DNA of 61,323 nt from UM-FILTER-47-13 sp964445195 (GTDB taxonomy: Bacteria; Pseudomonadota; Alphaproteobacteria; Micavibrionales; Micavibrionaceae): positions 1-61,323 of the forward strand of contig CAYUKA010000013.1 of the NCBI GenBank assembly GCA_964445195.1, given 5' to 3'. A program made the position numbers and the translations under genes. This document shows, one piece after another, positions 41,021 through 50,349 of this stretch. Position 1 is the first letter of the stretch, and each line of letters opens with the position of its first letter. A model generated the notes under the pieces. It saw only the letters and a list, made by a program, of their open reading frames with translations, ran no database searches and was not told the DNA's origin.

Positions 41021-41728
41021 ATGTTTGATAAATCTGCCGATTATTACGACCTGATATACTCATTCAAAAATTATGAGGATGAGGCTGCAAAAGTCGTCGC
41101 GCTCTTGAAAGAGCATCATCAGGCCGCAACCGATATTCTGGATGTCGCGTGCGGCACGGCCAGGCATGCGGCGATTATAAAACAGCAGAGCGGTTACCGC
41201 ATTGACGGCATAGACCTGAACGAGGATTTCATCCGCATTGCACAGGCCCGGCATAATAATGGGCAGTTCACCGTTGCTGACATGACCGCTTTCGACCTTG
41301 GCACGTCATATGATGTGGTGATGAGCCTGTTCAGCTCGATCGGCTATGCGCTGAACGTCAACAAACTGGAAAGCGCCCTTGCCTGTTTCCGGCGGCATGT
41401 ACGGAACGACGGGATCGTCATTGTCGAACCCTGGCTGACGCCGGACAATTTTGAGAGTGGCAGGCACCATGAGCAACAGGCAGAGCAGGACGGCATGCGC
41501 GTAACGCGGCATTGCCTCACAGCTGTAGAAGATCATGTTTCAACGCTGCACTTTAACTATATCGTGGAACAGGACGGCAAGCAGGAACGCTTTGAAGAAA
41601 CGCACAGGCTGGGCCTGTTTACGGTTGATGAAATGCAGCAGGCTTTCAACAAAGCCGGGCTGAAGGTCACCTACGATGAACACGGGCTGACGGGCCGCGG
41701 CCTTTATATCGGCAGGCCGCAACCCTGA
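41021..41728 (+). CDS. Class I SAM-dependent methyltransferase
   Basis: A 235-residue methyltransferase. It begins MFDKSADYYDLIYSF, then SAM motif I ILDVACGTARHA, the acidic motif II GIDLNEDFI, motif III TVADMTAFDLG and VVMSLFSSIGYAL. This resembles the enzymes acting on small molecules or dTDP-sugars. The ATG follows an AT-rich leader with TTGACA at 40984 and TATAAT at 41001 (only 11 bases apart, so not a standard promoter). Substrate unknown. Sixteen bases separate it from convergent amn. Confidence 0.88.
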   Translation: MFDKSADYYDLIYSFKNYEDEAAKVVALLKEHHQAATDILDVACGTARHAAIIKQQSGYRIDGIDLNEDFIRIAQARHNNGQFTVADMTAFDLGTSYDVVMSLFSSIGYALNVNKLESALACFRRHVRNDGIVIVEPWLTPDNFESGRHHEQQAEQDGMRVTRHCLTAVEDHVSTLHFNYIVEQDGKQERFEETHRLGLFTVDEMQQAFNKAGLKVTYDEHGLTGRGLYIGRPQP

Positions 41729-41744
41729 GTCCATTTGTCAAACC

Positions 41745-43256
41745 TTACTGAAACGCCACTTCGTTGAAGCTGCGCAGCTTACGGCTATGCAGGCGCGCGG
41801 GGTTGAGATCGCGCAGCAGGGTCATCGTCATCAGCCCGACCTGCAAGTGCTGGTCAACGCGGTCACGGTAAAAGCTGTCCGCCATGCCGGGCAGTTTTGG
41901 CTGGCCGTGCATCGGCTTGTCCGAAACGCACAGCAACGTGCCGTATGGCACCCGGAAGCGGAACCCGTTGGCGGCGATCGTGCCGGACTCCATGTCCAGC
42001 GCAATCGCCCGGCTTTGGCTCAGGCGCAGGTTCTGGCGGATCAGCGGATGCAGTTCCCAGTTACGGTCATCGACCGTTGCCACCGTACCGGTGCGCATCA
42101 CTTTCTTCAGGTCATAGCCCTGCAGCCCCGTTACCTTGCTCACCGCCTGCTGCAACGCCTGCTGGATTTCCGCCAGCGCCGGGATCGGAATGCTGGGCGG
42201 CAGATCAATATCAAGAATATGATCTTCACGCAGGTAACCATGCGCCAGCACATAATCGCCGAGACTTTGCGAATTACGCAGCCCGGCGCAATGGCCGAGC
42301 ATCAGCCAGGCATGCGGACGCAGCACTGCCGCGTGATCGGTAATGGTTTTCGCATTCGACGGGCCGACGCCGATATTGATCATCGTGATACCGCAACCAT
42401 CGGCGCGCTTGAGATGAAAGGCCGGCATCTGCGGCATGCGGCTGAGCTGCCTTCCCTTCTCGTCACTCTCCGGGTTTTCAGGAAGATTGCGGTTGGCTGT
42501 GATCTTGTTGCCCGGCTCGACAAAGGCCGTATAGGCGCTCCGCTCCGCCTTCAGCTGCGGATCGTTGGTTTCCGTCATCATATCGCGGCACAGCCGCACA
42601 AACTCGTCGATATAAAACTGGTAGTTGGTGAAAATAATGAAATTCTGCACATGGCTCCCTGAAGTGCCGGTATAGTGCCGCAGGCGCATAATGCTTAAAT
42701 CCGTGCGCGGCGCGGTAAACAGAGAAAGCGGCATGTCTGCCCCCTGTTCCGCAATAAAGGTATTGTTGGCCACTTCGTCATCCAGATCGTTCAGATCCGG
42801 CATATCAAAGCATTCATGCAACATCGCGATCTGCTCAGTGCCCAGATCGCCCTCCAGATGAAAGTCATCGCCCAGCGCATAATGGATCGGGATCGGCTCG
42901 TCACTGACGCCGATCTCGACCGGGCAGTCGTGGTTAAGCAGAAGCAGGCGGATCTGCTCTTTTAAATAATGGTCGAAAATATCTCCCGGCCGCGTCACCG
43001 TGGTTGAATACGCGCCCGGCTTGCTGACAAACCCGTATGACAGCCGCGTATCCGGACGCTTCACGACTTTGGCATCAATGCGGATATAGGGGTAACAGGC
43101 GCTGATTTTCTGGTTTTCTTCCGTGCCGGACGTGAATTTCACAAAGCTGTCAGCCAGATAAGAGACATTGGTATCGTAAATCTCGCACAGATAGTCATAA
43201 GCGGCATGCGGATCACGGAATTTACGGGGACGGAAATTTTTCGGGCCTTTGATCAT
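41745..43256 (-). CDS. amn: AMP nucleosidase
   Basis: Hydrolyses AMP to adenine and ribose-5-phosphate, balancing adenylate pools. The 503-residue product is full length, with an N-terminal regulatory domain (about 1-180, ending VEIGVSDEPIPIHYALGDDF) and a nucleoside phosphorylase-like catalytic domain: NFIIFTNYQFYIDEFVRLC, MINIGVGPSNAKTITDHAAV, LMLGHCAGL and ALDMESGTIAANGFRF. Transcribed alone. The upstream side carries a palindromic repeat at 43312. Confidence 0.96.
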   Translation of the reverse strand: MIKGPKNFRPRKFRDPHAAYDYLCEIYDTNVSYLADSFVKFTSGTEENQKISACYPYIRIDAKVVKRPDTRLSYGFVSKPGAYSTTVTRPGDIFDHYLKEQIRLLLLNHDCPVEIGVSDEPIPIHYALGDDFHLEGDLGTEQIAMLHECFDMPDLNDLDDEVANNTFIAEQGADMPLSLFTAPRTDLSIMRLRHYTGTSGSHVQNFIIFTNYQFYIDEFVRLCRDMMTETNDPQLKAERSAYTAFVEPGNKITANRNLPENPESDEKGRQLSRMPQMPAFHLKRADGCGITMINIGVGPSNAKTITDHAAVLRPHAWLMLGHCAGLRNSQSLGDYVLAHGYLREDHILDIDLPPSIPIPALAEIQQALQQAVSKVTGLQGYDLKKVMRTGTVATVDDRNWELHPLIRQNLRLSQSRAIALDMESGTIAANGFRFRVPYGTLLCVSDKPMHGQPKLPGMADSFYRDRVDQHLQVGLMTMTLLRDLNPARLHSRKLRSFNEVAFQ

Positions 43257-43311
43257 TCCCCATCATCGCCGATTTCCCGTTAAAATTCAATGAACTATAG
43301 AGATTTTTGTT

Positions 43312-43373
43312 GTGTCATTTCGAACGTATGTGAGAAATCCCGGGAGATCCCTCACATACGCTCGGGATAACAC
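43312..43373. repeat. Dispersed palindromic repeat, family 1
   Basis: Sixty-two bases, with 23-base arms: GTGTCATTTCGAACGTATGT at the left and the matching CATACGCTCGGGATAACAC at the right, six mismatches. It lies between the ABC exporter operon and amn. It most closely resembles the copy at 14840. Confidence 0.78.
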
Positions 43374-43386
43374 AGGAAATCAATGC

Positions 43387-45233
43387 TCACGCCGCCGCGT
43401 CTTCTTTATCCTCCAGCCCGATGAACCCGCCGGACTGCATGTTCCAGAGCCGGGCGTAATACCCCCCGGCGGCCAGCAACTCTTCATGGCTGCCATCTTC
43501 GATAATCCGCCCCTCTTCCAACACGATCAGGCGATCAAGATGGGCGATTGTCGACAGGCGGTGGGCGATCGCCACCACCGTCTTGCCCTGCATCAGCCGG
43601 AACAGGCTTTGTTGGATCAGCCGCTCCGACTCGCTGTCCAGTGCCGACGTCGCTTCATCAAGGATCAGGATCGGTGCGTTTTTCAGGATCGCCCGCGCAA
43701 TCGCCACACGCTGCCGCTGCCCGCCGGAGAGTTTGACGCCCCGCTCGCCGACCTTTGCGGCATAGCCTTTATTTCCCTCCTGATCTTCAAGCTCAACGAT
43801 AAAGTCATGGGCATTGGCCTGCTTCGCCGCTGCAATTACTTCTTCATCTGTCGCGTCAAGATTGCCGTAACGGATATTGTCGGCAATCGACCGGTGCAGC
43901 ATATCGGACATTTGCGGAATCACCGCGATATGGCTGCGCAAACTGTCCTGCGTAACATCGGCAATATTCTGGCCGTCAACCGTAATCGCCCCGCCCTGTA
44001 TATCGAACAGGCGCAACATGATCTGCACGAAGCTGCTCTTGCCTGCGCCGCTATGCCCGACCAGACCAATCCGCTCCCCCGGCTTGATCGTAATGTTGAG
44101 CTTTTCGAACAACGCCTTGTCGCCATAGGCAAAGTCAACGTCTTTAAATGCAAGCTCCGCTTTCTTGAGCACCAGCGGCCTGGCGCCCGGCTTGTCGGTG
44201 ACTTCGTGCGATTTGGTCATGATCTCCATGCCCTCTTCGATTTCACCGAATTTCTGGAACAAATGGGTAAAAATCTCGGTCATCCACCAGGACGTCTGAT
44301 TGACCTGCAGTGCCAGCGGCAGGATCATCGCCACATCCGAAGCCCGGACAATCCCCGCCTGCCAGGTTAACACCAGCGCAATCATGACCGCACACCAGAA
44401 CAGGCCGGTTAGAACCCGCATAACAGCCCACATACAGGACATTGTGATATCGGCGCGCTGGAACTTGTCCGCCGTGTTGCGCAGCGACTCCAGCAGGTAG
44501 CGGTCTTCGTGGTCGATGCGCGCGAACAGCTTCACGGTCAGGATATTGCTCAGCGTATCGACAAAGCGCCCGCGCACAATACTGCGGACCTGTGACGCCT
44601 CGTGATAGCGGACCTGCAGGCGGGGGATGAAGAAAAACAGAAAAACAGAATAACACCGTAAACCGCAAGCCAGCCGAGCATCACGGCGGCAAAACTCCAG
44701 TGCGCAAGCACGAACAGGATGACAGCCACAGCGAAGTAAACCAGCGCATACCAGACAGCCCCGACCATCGTATAGGCCACGTCATTCATCGCCATCGGCG
44801 TTTCCACAACCTTGCCCGCCAGCCGCCCGGCAAAATCGTTCTGGAAGTACTCATAGCTGTGATGATGCATATACAGAGCGAGCTGCCGGCGCGTCATATT
44901 GGCAAAAACCGGCAGGGTCCTGGCCTGCAGCCAGTTCCCGGCCTGTGCCATGAGCGGCTGAACAATCAGAAGCAAACCAACAAAGGCGCCGAGCACGCCG
45001 GCAATACTGACCCAGATTTGCGCCGGATCACTGGTTTCCTCGAACACTTCGACAAACAGCTTGAAGAAATACGGCTTGGTGGCAATCAACACGTTCGACA
45101 CACCGAACAAAAACAACATAGCGGCAAGCTGCCACTTCATCTGCCGCGCGAAATACCACATAAACGGCAGCAGGCGATCCGGCAACTGCGGCACCGCCTC
45201 CTGGATATAATCAACCGTTCTGAGTTTCCACAT
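43387..45233 (-). pseudogene. ABC exporter (TM-NBD) interrupted by an 8-bp tandem duplication
   Basis: A type I ABC exporter half-transporter, second gene of a pair. The N-terminal part (MWKLRTVDYIQ to GVILFF) and C-terminal part (VRGRFVDTLSNILTVKLFAR to the end) are in different frames. The break coincides with two copies of GAAAAACA at 44632-44639 and 44640-44647 (plus strand). Removing one copy restores a continuous 612-residue protein (LFFFIPRLQVRYHEA). The ATPase domain is intact: Walker A GHSGAGKSS, signature LSGGQRQRVA, Walker B ILILDEATSALD. It may be a pseudogene, or switched on and off by repeat slippage. Its start overlaps the upstream ABC gene by 23 bases. Confidence 0.85.
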
Positions 45234-47037
45234 CGTCCGGCTTTTCCGTTAGAAATCCTCCGGATTGCATGGCCCACAAGCGGCTGTAATGGCCACCCGC
45301 GGCCAGTAATTCCTCATGCGTACCATCTTCGATAATCCGGCCTTTGTCCATCACAATCAGCCGGTCGAGCCGGGCGATTGTCGACAGGCGATGCGCGATC
45401 GCCAGCACGGTTTTATCCAGCATCAGCGTCAACAGGCTGTCCTGTATTAACCGCTCCGACTCGCTATCCAGGGCCGAGGTGGCTTCATCCAGCACCAGAA
45501 CCGGCGCGTTTTTCAAAATCGCACGGGCAATCGCCACGCGCTGCCGCTGGCCGCCGGAAAGCTTCAGGCCCCGCTCCCCCACAATCGTCTCATAACCGTC
45601 CGGCAGTTCCGCGATAAACTCATGCGCATGCGCCTTACGCGCCGCCGCGATAACATCTTCGTCCGTCGCGCCAAGGCAGCCATAGCGGATATTATCGATC
45701 AGGCTGCGGTGAAACAGCGCCGTATCCTGCGGGATCACCGAGATCGCATCGCGCAGGCTGTCCTGCGTCACGGCGGCGATATTCTGTCCGTCGATCACGA
45801 TGCGGCCTTTGTCCGGCTCGTAAAACCGCAGCAGCAAATTGACCAGCGTGCTTTTCCCCGCCCCCGAAAACCCGACCAGCCCGACTTTCTGGCCTGCCGG
45901 AATATCCAGCGACAGATTGCTGATCACATTGCGGCCGTCCCGCGCGGAACTGTAGCCGAAACTGATATCCTCAAAAGCGATGCCGGCTTTTTCAATCGCC
46001 AGCGTCTGTGCCTGCGGCACATCGCTGATGTCATGGCCGCGCATAATCGTGTTCACCCCGTCGCGGATCTGACCGACATATTCCATGAACGCCTGCAGGC
46101 TCCAGGTCAGGTTGCGCGCATTGGTGCTCAGGATCAGCACCAGCGTGAACACATAGCTGATCGTCGCCAGATCAATGTGCCCGCCTTCAAAGCTCCGCAC
46201 CGCGAAATAGACACTGCCGGTAATCAGGAAGAAGCTAAGGATAAAATGCGTCCAGTGTATCGCCTCGCCCCACAGGCCAAAACGGAAAACGGCGCGCTCC
46301 TCCTCGCGCATGATTTCAGTCAGGAGCTTTTGCTCGTAATCGGCCTGCGCATAGGCTTTGAGCGAGAAGATATTGACCACCGAGTCAATGATGCGGCCGG
46401 TAATCCGCGCCCGCTCGCGCGAAACGCGCTCGATCCAGTACACCCGCGGAATGGTCATGCACCCGATCAACAGCGTATAAAGCGCCCCCCAGGCAAATAT
46501 AATCGCCCCCAGCGGCCAATATGTCAGGCTGATCGTCACGGCGCTGGCGGTAAACAGGATGAACAGCGCGATAAAATCGAACAGCAGCGTCCATGTCGCC
46601 ATCGCCAGGCCATGCGTTACATCGTGAATTTTGGCGCCCAGCGCGCCGCTATGCCGGTTGGAAAAATAATGGATGCTGTGCTTTAAAAGATGCTCGAACA
46701 GCCAGATACGCGGCATGCGGCGGATTTTCTGGGCGACAAACACCAGCGTCCCGCCACCGATCCGGCTAACGATTGCCATCGCCATGGTCAACCACACCAG
46801 CAACATGAACGGCTCCCGCAGACTGTCCCAGAGCGGGCCAAGTGCCGGGTCATGTGCTTCAATCGCGGCGACAATCTTTTTGACCGCAAAGGGCAGCAGC
46901 ACCAGCATCGTCGCCTGCAGGATTTCCATCAGGATCATGACGCTCATCGCCACCGGAAACTGCCAGAAGGATTTCCAGTAGAACGCAAACGGCCGGATCA
47001 TCAGCGGCGCATCGGAGTGCTCGTCAGTATCGCTCAT
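45211..47037 (-). CDS. ABC exporter, fused transmembrane and ATPase domains
   Basis: A 608-residue half-transporter with six transmembrane helices in the first 330 residues (WQFPVAMSVMILMEILQATM, FIALFILFTASAVTIS and others). The ATPase domain has Walker A GFSGAGKSTLVN, signature LSGGQRQRVAIAR, Walker B VLVLDEATSALD and the H-loop AHRLSTIARL. It resembles lipid or multidrug exporters. I start at 47037 (MSDTDEHS); the Met just before is equivalent. With the overlapping downstream gene it would form a heterodimer, so the frameshift there may leave this partner working alone. Confidence 0.92.
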   Translation of the reverse strand: MSDTDEHSDAPLMIRPFAFYWKSFWQFPVAMSVMILMEILQATMLVLLPFAVKKIVAAIEAHDPALGPLWDSLREPFMLLVWLTMAMAIVSRIGGGTLVFVAQKIRRMPRIWLFEHLLKHSIHYFSNRHSGALGAKIHDVTHGLAMATWTLLFDFIALFILFTASAVTISLTYWPLGAIIFAWGALYTLLIGCMTIPRVYWIERVSRERARITGRIIDSVVNIFSLKAYAQADYEQKLLTEIMREEERAVFRFGLWGEAIHWTHFILSFFLITGSVYFAVRSFEGGHIDLATISYVFTLVLILSTNARNLTWSLQAFMEYVGQIRDGVNTIMRGHDISDVPQAQTLAIEKAGIAFEDISFGYSSARDGRNVISNLSLDIPAGQKVGLVGFSGAGKSTLVNLLLRFYEPDKGRIVIDGQNIAAVTQDSLRDAISVIPQDTALFHRSLIDNIRYGCLGATDEDVIAAARKAHAHEFIAELPDGYETIVGERGLKLSGGQRQRVAIARAILKNAPVLVLDEATSALDSESERLIQDSLLTLMLDKTVLAIAHRLSTIARLDRLIVMDKGRIIEDGTHEELLAAGGHYSRLWAMQSGGFLTEKPDDVETQNG

Positions 47038-47114
47038 CATGCCGCATGATAGCAGGTTTTTGGACCCGGCGCAGCCCACAGAACAAGACAGAGAGCGTAC
47101 GCAATCGGCCGTGC

Positions 47115-47172
47115 GTCATTGCGAGCGCCTCCAGTGTCATCCTGAGCGCCAACGAAGGATCTCCGGCCTTTT
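47115..47172. repeat. Partial palindromic repeat, family 1
   Basis: Two repeat ends in a row: GTCATTGCGAGCG (47115) and GTCATCCTGAGCG (47136), then AAGGATCTCCGGCC. It looks like a fragment of one element overlapped or interrupted by another, between ftsY and the ABC operon. Confidence 0.6.
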
Positions 47173-47218
47173 ACGTCCTGCTGACGAGAAAAAGCGTTCG
47201 GCGCAAAACAAAACGCCT

Positions 47219-48394
47219 TTATACCAACCCCACCAGCGAACGGGCAAAATCATCGGCATCAAACGGGCGGAGATCGCCGATCTGCTCACCGACACCGACC
47301 ATATGAATCGGCAAGCCAAACTGATCGGCCAGCGCGACAACAATGCCGCCCTTTGCCGTACCGTCAAGCTTGGTGACGATCAGGCCGGTGACATTCAGCA
47401 TCTCCTTGAAGATCCGCACCTGCTCCACCGCGTTTTGCCCAGTCGTCGCATCCAGAACGAGCAGCACCGCATGCGGCAGGCTTTCATCCTGCTTTTTCAG
47501 CACCCGGACAATCTTTTCCAGCTCAGCCATCAAATTGGCCTTGTTATGCAGCCGCCCGGCCGTATCGACCAGCAGCACATCAGCCCCCTCGGTTTTGGCT
47601 TTCTCGTAAGCTTCGTAGGCAACAGCCGCAGAATCGGCTCCAATCTCCTTTTGCAGCAGAGAACAGCCGGCGCGCTGTGCCCAGATATCAAGCTGTTCAA
47701 TCGCCGCCGCGCGGAACGTATCACCCGCCGCCAGTACCACCGCACGCTGCTGCCGCGTACGCAGCTCATGCGCGACCTTGCCGATCGTCGTGGTCTTGCC
47801 GACACCGTTGACTCCGCAAACCAGGGTGACAAAAGGCTTTGCACCTTCGAACGTTACCGGCTGCGCTACAGGCCGCAGGATCGCGGCGATGCTTTCGGCC
47901 AGCGCCTGCCTGATCTCATCCTCGCTGATGTCCTTCCCGAAGCGGTCCTTGCCAAACTCTTCGACAATCCGCGCCGCTGTTTTCGGCCCGAGATCGGCGG
48001 TGATCAGCAACTCTTCCAGCTCGTCCAGCATATCCTGGTCGAGCTTTTTCTTGGTCACGAGGTCGGTCAGACCTTGCGTGAATTTCGCGGAGGATTTCGA
48101 CAGGCCTTTACTCAGCCGGTCCAGCCAGCCGCCTGTCCCCTCCTCCGCTTCAGGCTTTTTTCCGGAGGCAGCCTCCTTCGCTGCCGGTGCTTCCGGAAGA
48201 GGTGTTTCCTCAAGGTCTTCAAGAATTTCGGTTTCCGTCTCCTCGAAAAACTCGTGCTTCTGATCCTCACTGAGGTCAGCATCATATTCGACCGGCGGCT
48301 CGATCTCAGGTTCGCCGGGATGGTGGACGATTTTGTCTTCCCTCTCCTGCTCTTCCTGCGCCGCAATATTCTTCTTCTTGCGCCAGAAAACCAT
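47219..48394 (-). CDS. ftsY: Signal recognition particle receptor FtsY
   Basis: The SRP receptor GTPase that docks ribosome-SRP complexes on the membrane. The 391-residue product has an acidic N-terminal A domain (about 1-95), the N domain, and the G domain: GVNGVGKTTTIGKVAH (G1), DTFRAAAIEQLDIWA, DTAGRLHNKANLMAEL (G3), TKLDGTAKGG (G4) and GVGEQIGDLRPFDADDF. I start at MVFWRKKKN (48394), a typical basic FtsY start. Its cluster with mtaB and dapF is classical, but a riboflavin operon and a repeat separate it from mtaB. Confidence 0.97.
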   Translation of the reverse strand: MVFWRKKKNIAAQEEQEREDKIVHHPGEPEIEPPVEYDADLSEDQKHEFFEETETEILEDLEETPLPEAPAAKEAASGKKPEAEEGTGGWLDRLSKGLSKSSAKFTQGLTDLVTKKKLDQDMLDELEELLITADLGPKTAARIVEEFGKDRFGKDISEDEIRQALAESIAAILRPVAQPVTFEGAKPFVTLVCGVNGVGKTTTIGKVAHELRTRQQRAVVLAAGDTFRAAAIEQLDIWAQRAGCSLLQKEIGADSAAVAYEAYEKAKTEGADVLLVDTAGRLHNKANLMAELEKIVRVLKKQDESLPHAVLLVLDATTGQNAVEQVRIFKEMLNVTGLIVTKLDGTAKGGIVVALADQFGLPIHMVGVGEQIGDLRPFDADDFARSLVGLV

Positions 48395-48470
48395 AGTGTT
48401 GCTCCAGTTCTGTTGTTTACGGAGCCATCTTATGCCCATGCGCGGGAAAGTCAAAGGAATGTGAAAGAAT

Positions 48471-48659
48471 CCCCCTCACCCGGCTCGCGCTAGGCTCGTC
48501 CCTCGCTAACCGCTCTCATCCCTCTCCCTTTTTTGGCGCGAAGCGGCGTAGCCGCGTGCGCCATAGCGCTCACGCAGCTTCGCTGCTTCGGGCGCACAAT
48601 GAGGGAGAGGGATATGTTGAGCTTAAGCCATAGGCTTTAGCGAAACTTGGGTGAGGGTA
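48471..48659. repeat. Palindromic repeat, family 2, with internal insertion
   Basis: Begins CCCCCTCACCCGGCTCGCGC and ends AGCGAAACTTGGGTGAGGG. The outer parts match, in reverse complement, the element at 56678 beside the DUF559 gene. The middle (about 48532-48602) holds extra sequence of its own: GGCGCGAAGC...GCGCACAATG with several GC-rich inverted repeats (GCGGCGTAGCCGC, CGCAGCTTCGCTGCTTCG). The element ends exactly where the ribH stop codon starts, so ribH may have lost or gained its terminal codons here. Confidence 0.75.
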
Positions 48660-49070
48660 TCAGCCCTTAATCTCCAACATCCGCAACGCGGCATTGGCCG
48701 CATCAGCGCCCTTGTTCTTGCGGTCGGGCCGGGCACGGGCCAGCGCCTGTTCTTCATTCTCAACGGTCAGGATTGCATTGCCGAGCGCCAGATCATGCGC
48801 CAGCACCAGATCATAGACACCGCGCGCGCTTTCGTTACAGACGAGGTCATAGTGGCTGGTCTCACCGCGGATGACACAGCCCGCAACGACAAACGCATCA
48901 TAGCCTTTATCAAGCGAGAATTTCAGCGCCGCCGGAATTTCAAACGCGCCCGGCACGGTCAGGACATCATAAGACGCCCCGGCCTCTTTCAGCGCCGCCT
49001 CAATCCCTTCCAGCAGGAAGTCGTTAATATGCTCGTAATAACGGGCTTCTATGACCAAGACCTTTGTCAT
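48660..49070 (-). CDS. ribH: 6,7-dimethyl-8-ribityllumazine synthase
   Basis: Condenses the ribB product with 5-amino-6-ribitylaminouracil, the step before riboflavin synthase. The 136-residue product shows VLVIEARYYEHINDFLLEG, the substrate loop TVPGAFEIPAALKF, VVAGCVIRGETSHYDLVCNE and LTVENEEQALARA. It overlaps ribB by four bases (ATGA type) as the last gene of the rib operon. Slightly short at the C-terminus; the stop codon abuts repeat family 2. Confidence 0.96.
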   Translation of the reverse strand: MTKVLVIEARYYEHINDFLLEGIEAALKEAGASYDVLTVPGAFEIPAALKFSLDKGYDAFVVAGCVIRGETSHYDLVCNESARGVYDLVLAHDLALGNAILTVENEEQALARARPDRKNKGADAANAALRMLEIKG

Positions 49071-49720
49071 ACGCCATGCTCCTTCCTATACGCCACCAGA
49101 TCGGCGATCGTGCCAATCTTCATACCGAACCGCGCGCTGTACTCAATCAGATCAGGCAGGCGCGCCATCGTGCCGTCATGGTTCATGATCTCGCACAGCA
49201 CGCCCGCCGGGACAAAGCCGGCCAACCGCGCAATATCAACCGTCGCTTCGGTATGGCCGGGTCGTTCCAGCACCCCGCCGTCAGCGGCACGGATCGGAAA
49301 GATATGACCGGGCGTTGCGATATCGTCAGGGCCGCTCGCCGGGTCGATCGCTGTTTTGATGGTATGGGCGCGGTCGAACGCTGAAATACCGGTCGTAACC
49401 CCTTCACGTGCCTCGATCGACACGGTAAAGGCCGTGCCAAAGCGCGATGTGTTGCGCTCCACCATCATCGGCAGCGCCAGCCGCTCGACCAGCGCGCTAT
49501 CCATAGTCAGGCAAATCAGGCCCCGGCCATACATGCTCATGAAGTTAATAATCTCCGGCGTCACCGCGCTGGCCGGAACGAACAAATCGCCTTCATTCTC
49601 GCGATCCTCATCATCAACCAGGATCGTCATCCGCCCGGTGCGCGCCTCGGCGATAATCTCATCGATTGACGACAGGCCGCCGCCTGTATTCAGATCAGTA
49701 AGTTTTCTGTCCGCGATCAT
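49067..49720 (-). CDS. ribB: 3,4-dihydroxy-2-butanone 4-phosphate synthase
   Basis: Makes the four-carbon unit of riboflavin from ribulose-5-phosphate. The 217-residue product is the monofunctional form, without a GTP cyclohydrolase II domain. Visible motifs: VDDEDRENEGDLFVPA (metal and substrate acid residues), MYGRGLICL, TAFTVSIEAREGVTTGISA, DRAHTI, and GHIFPIRA followed by HTEATVDIARLAG. Four-base overlaps link it to ribE before and ribH after. The GTP cyclohydrolase II (ribA) step is not in this window. Confidence 0.97.
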   Translation of the reverse strand: MIADRKLTDLNTGGGLSSIDEIIAEARTGRMTILVDDEDRENEGDLFVPASAVTPEIINFMSMYGRGLICLTMDSALVERLALPMMVERNTSRFGTAFTVSIEAREGVTTGISAFDRAHTIKTAIDPASGPDDIATPGHIFPIRAADGGVLERPGHTEATVDIARLAGFVPAGVLCEIMNHDGTMARLPDLIEYSARFGMKIGTIADLVAYRKEHGV

Positions 49721-50325
49721 GCCGCCGCTTGCTCCCGCTCATAATCCAGTATCCGTGCGACATAGCGCGCCATCATATCAACCTCGATATTCAGCGTATC
49801 GCCGGACCGCAGCGCATGCAGGGTCGTGACATCCCATGTGTGCGGGATGATGTTCACGCCAAACACTTCGCCTTCAACCTCGTTAACGGTGAGCGAAATA
49901 CCGTTCAGCGCGACCGAGCCTTTCGGCGCGATATAGGACGCCAGTGCCGCCGGTACCTTTATACGCAGCCGGTAAGAGTCACCATCAGGCTGCACAGACT
50001 CCAGCGTTGCCAGCCCGTCGACATGGCCGGTCACGAGATGGCCGCCCAGCTCATCCCCGACTTTCAACGATTGTTCAAGATTGATTTTCGTACCCGCCGC
50101 CCAGCGGCCGATGGTTGTTTTCGCGAGCGTTTCATTCGAAACTTCAACCACGAAACAGCCGCCTTCCTTATCAACCACCGTCAGGCAACAGCCGTCACAG
50201 GCGATCGACGCGCCGATCTCCATCGCCGCCACATCGAAATGCGTACCGATATGAACGCGGCAAATACCGCTTTTCTCTTCTATACGAGCGACTTCACCCG
50301 TGTCTTTAATAATGCCTGTGAACAT
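49717..50325 (-). CDS. ribE: Riboflavin synthase subunit alpha
   Basis: Dismutates two lumazines into riboflavin. The 202-residue product has two tandem lumazine-binding repeats: the first starts MFTGIIKDTGEVARIEEK and contains GASIACDGCCLTVVD; the second spans LGGHLVTGHVDGLATLE and KGSVALNGISLTVNEVE. Length and the MFTG start are typical. Ends with a four-base overlap with ribB; 24 bases after ribD. I see no FMN riboswitch in front of the operon. Confidence 0.97.
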   Translation of the reverse strand: MFTGIIKDTGEVARIEEKSGICRVHIGTHFDVAAMEIGASIACDGCCLTVVDKEGGCFVVEVSNETLAKTTIGRWAAGTKINLEQSLKVGDELGGHLVTGHVDGLATLESVQPDGDSYRLRIKVPAALASYIAPKGSVALNGISLTVNEVEGEVFGVNIIPHTWDVTTLHALRSGDTLNIEVDMMARYVARILDYEREQAAA

Positions 50326-50349
50326 GATATTATCCTGCGAAACGGCACC

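Noticed and set aside
43387..44577. The 396-codon C-terminal ABC fragment as an independent ATPase gene
   Set aside because: It begins in mid transmembrane domain without a start or ribosome site, and joins the preceding frame exactly when one 8-bp repeat is removed.
47039..48493. 484-codon open frame antisense to ftsY
   Set aside because: FtsY GTPase motifs are on the minus strand; no evidence for the plus-strand product.
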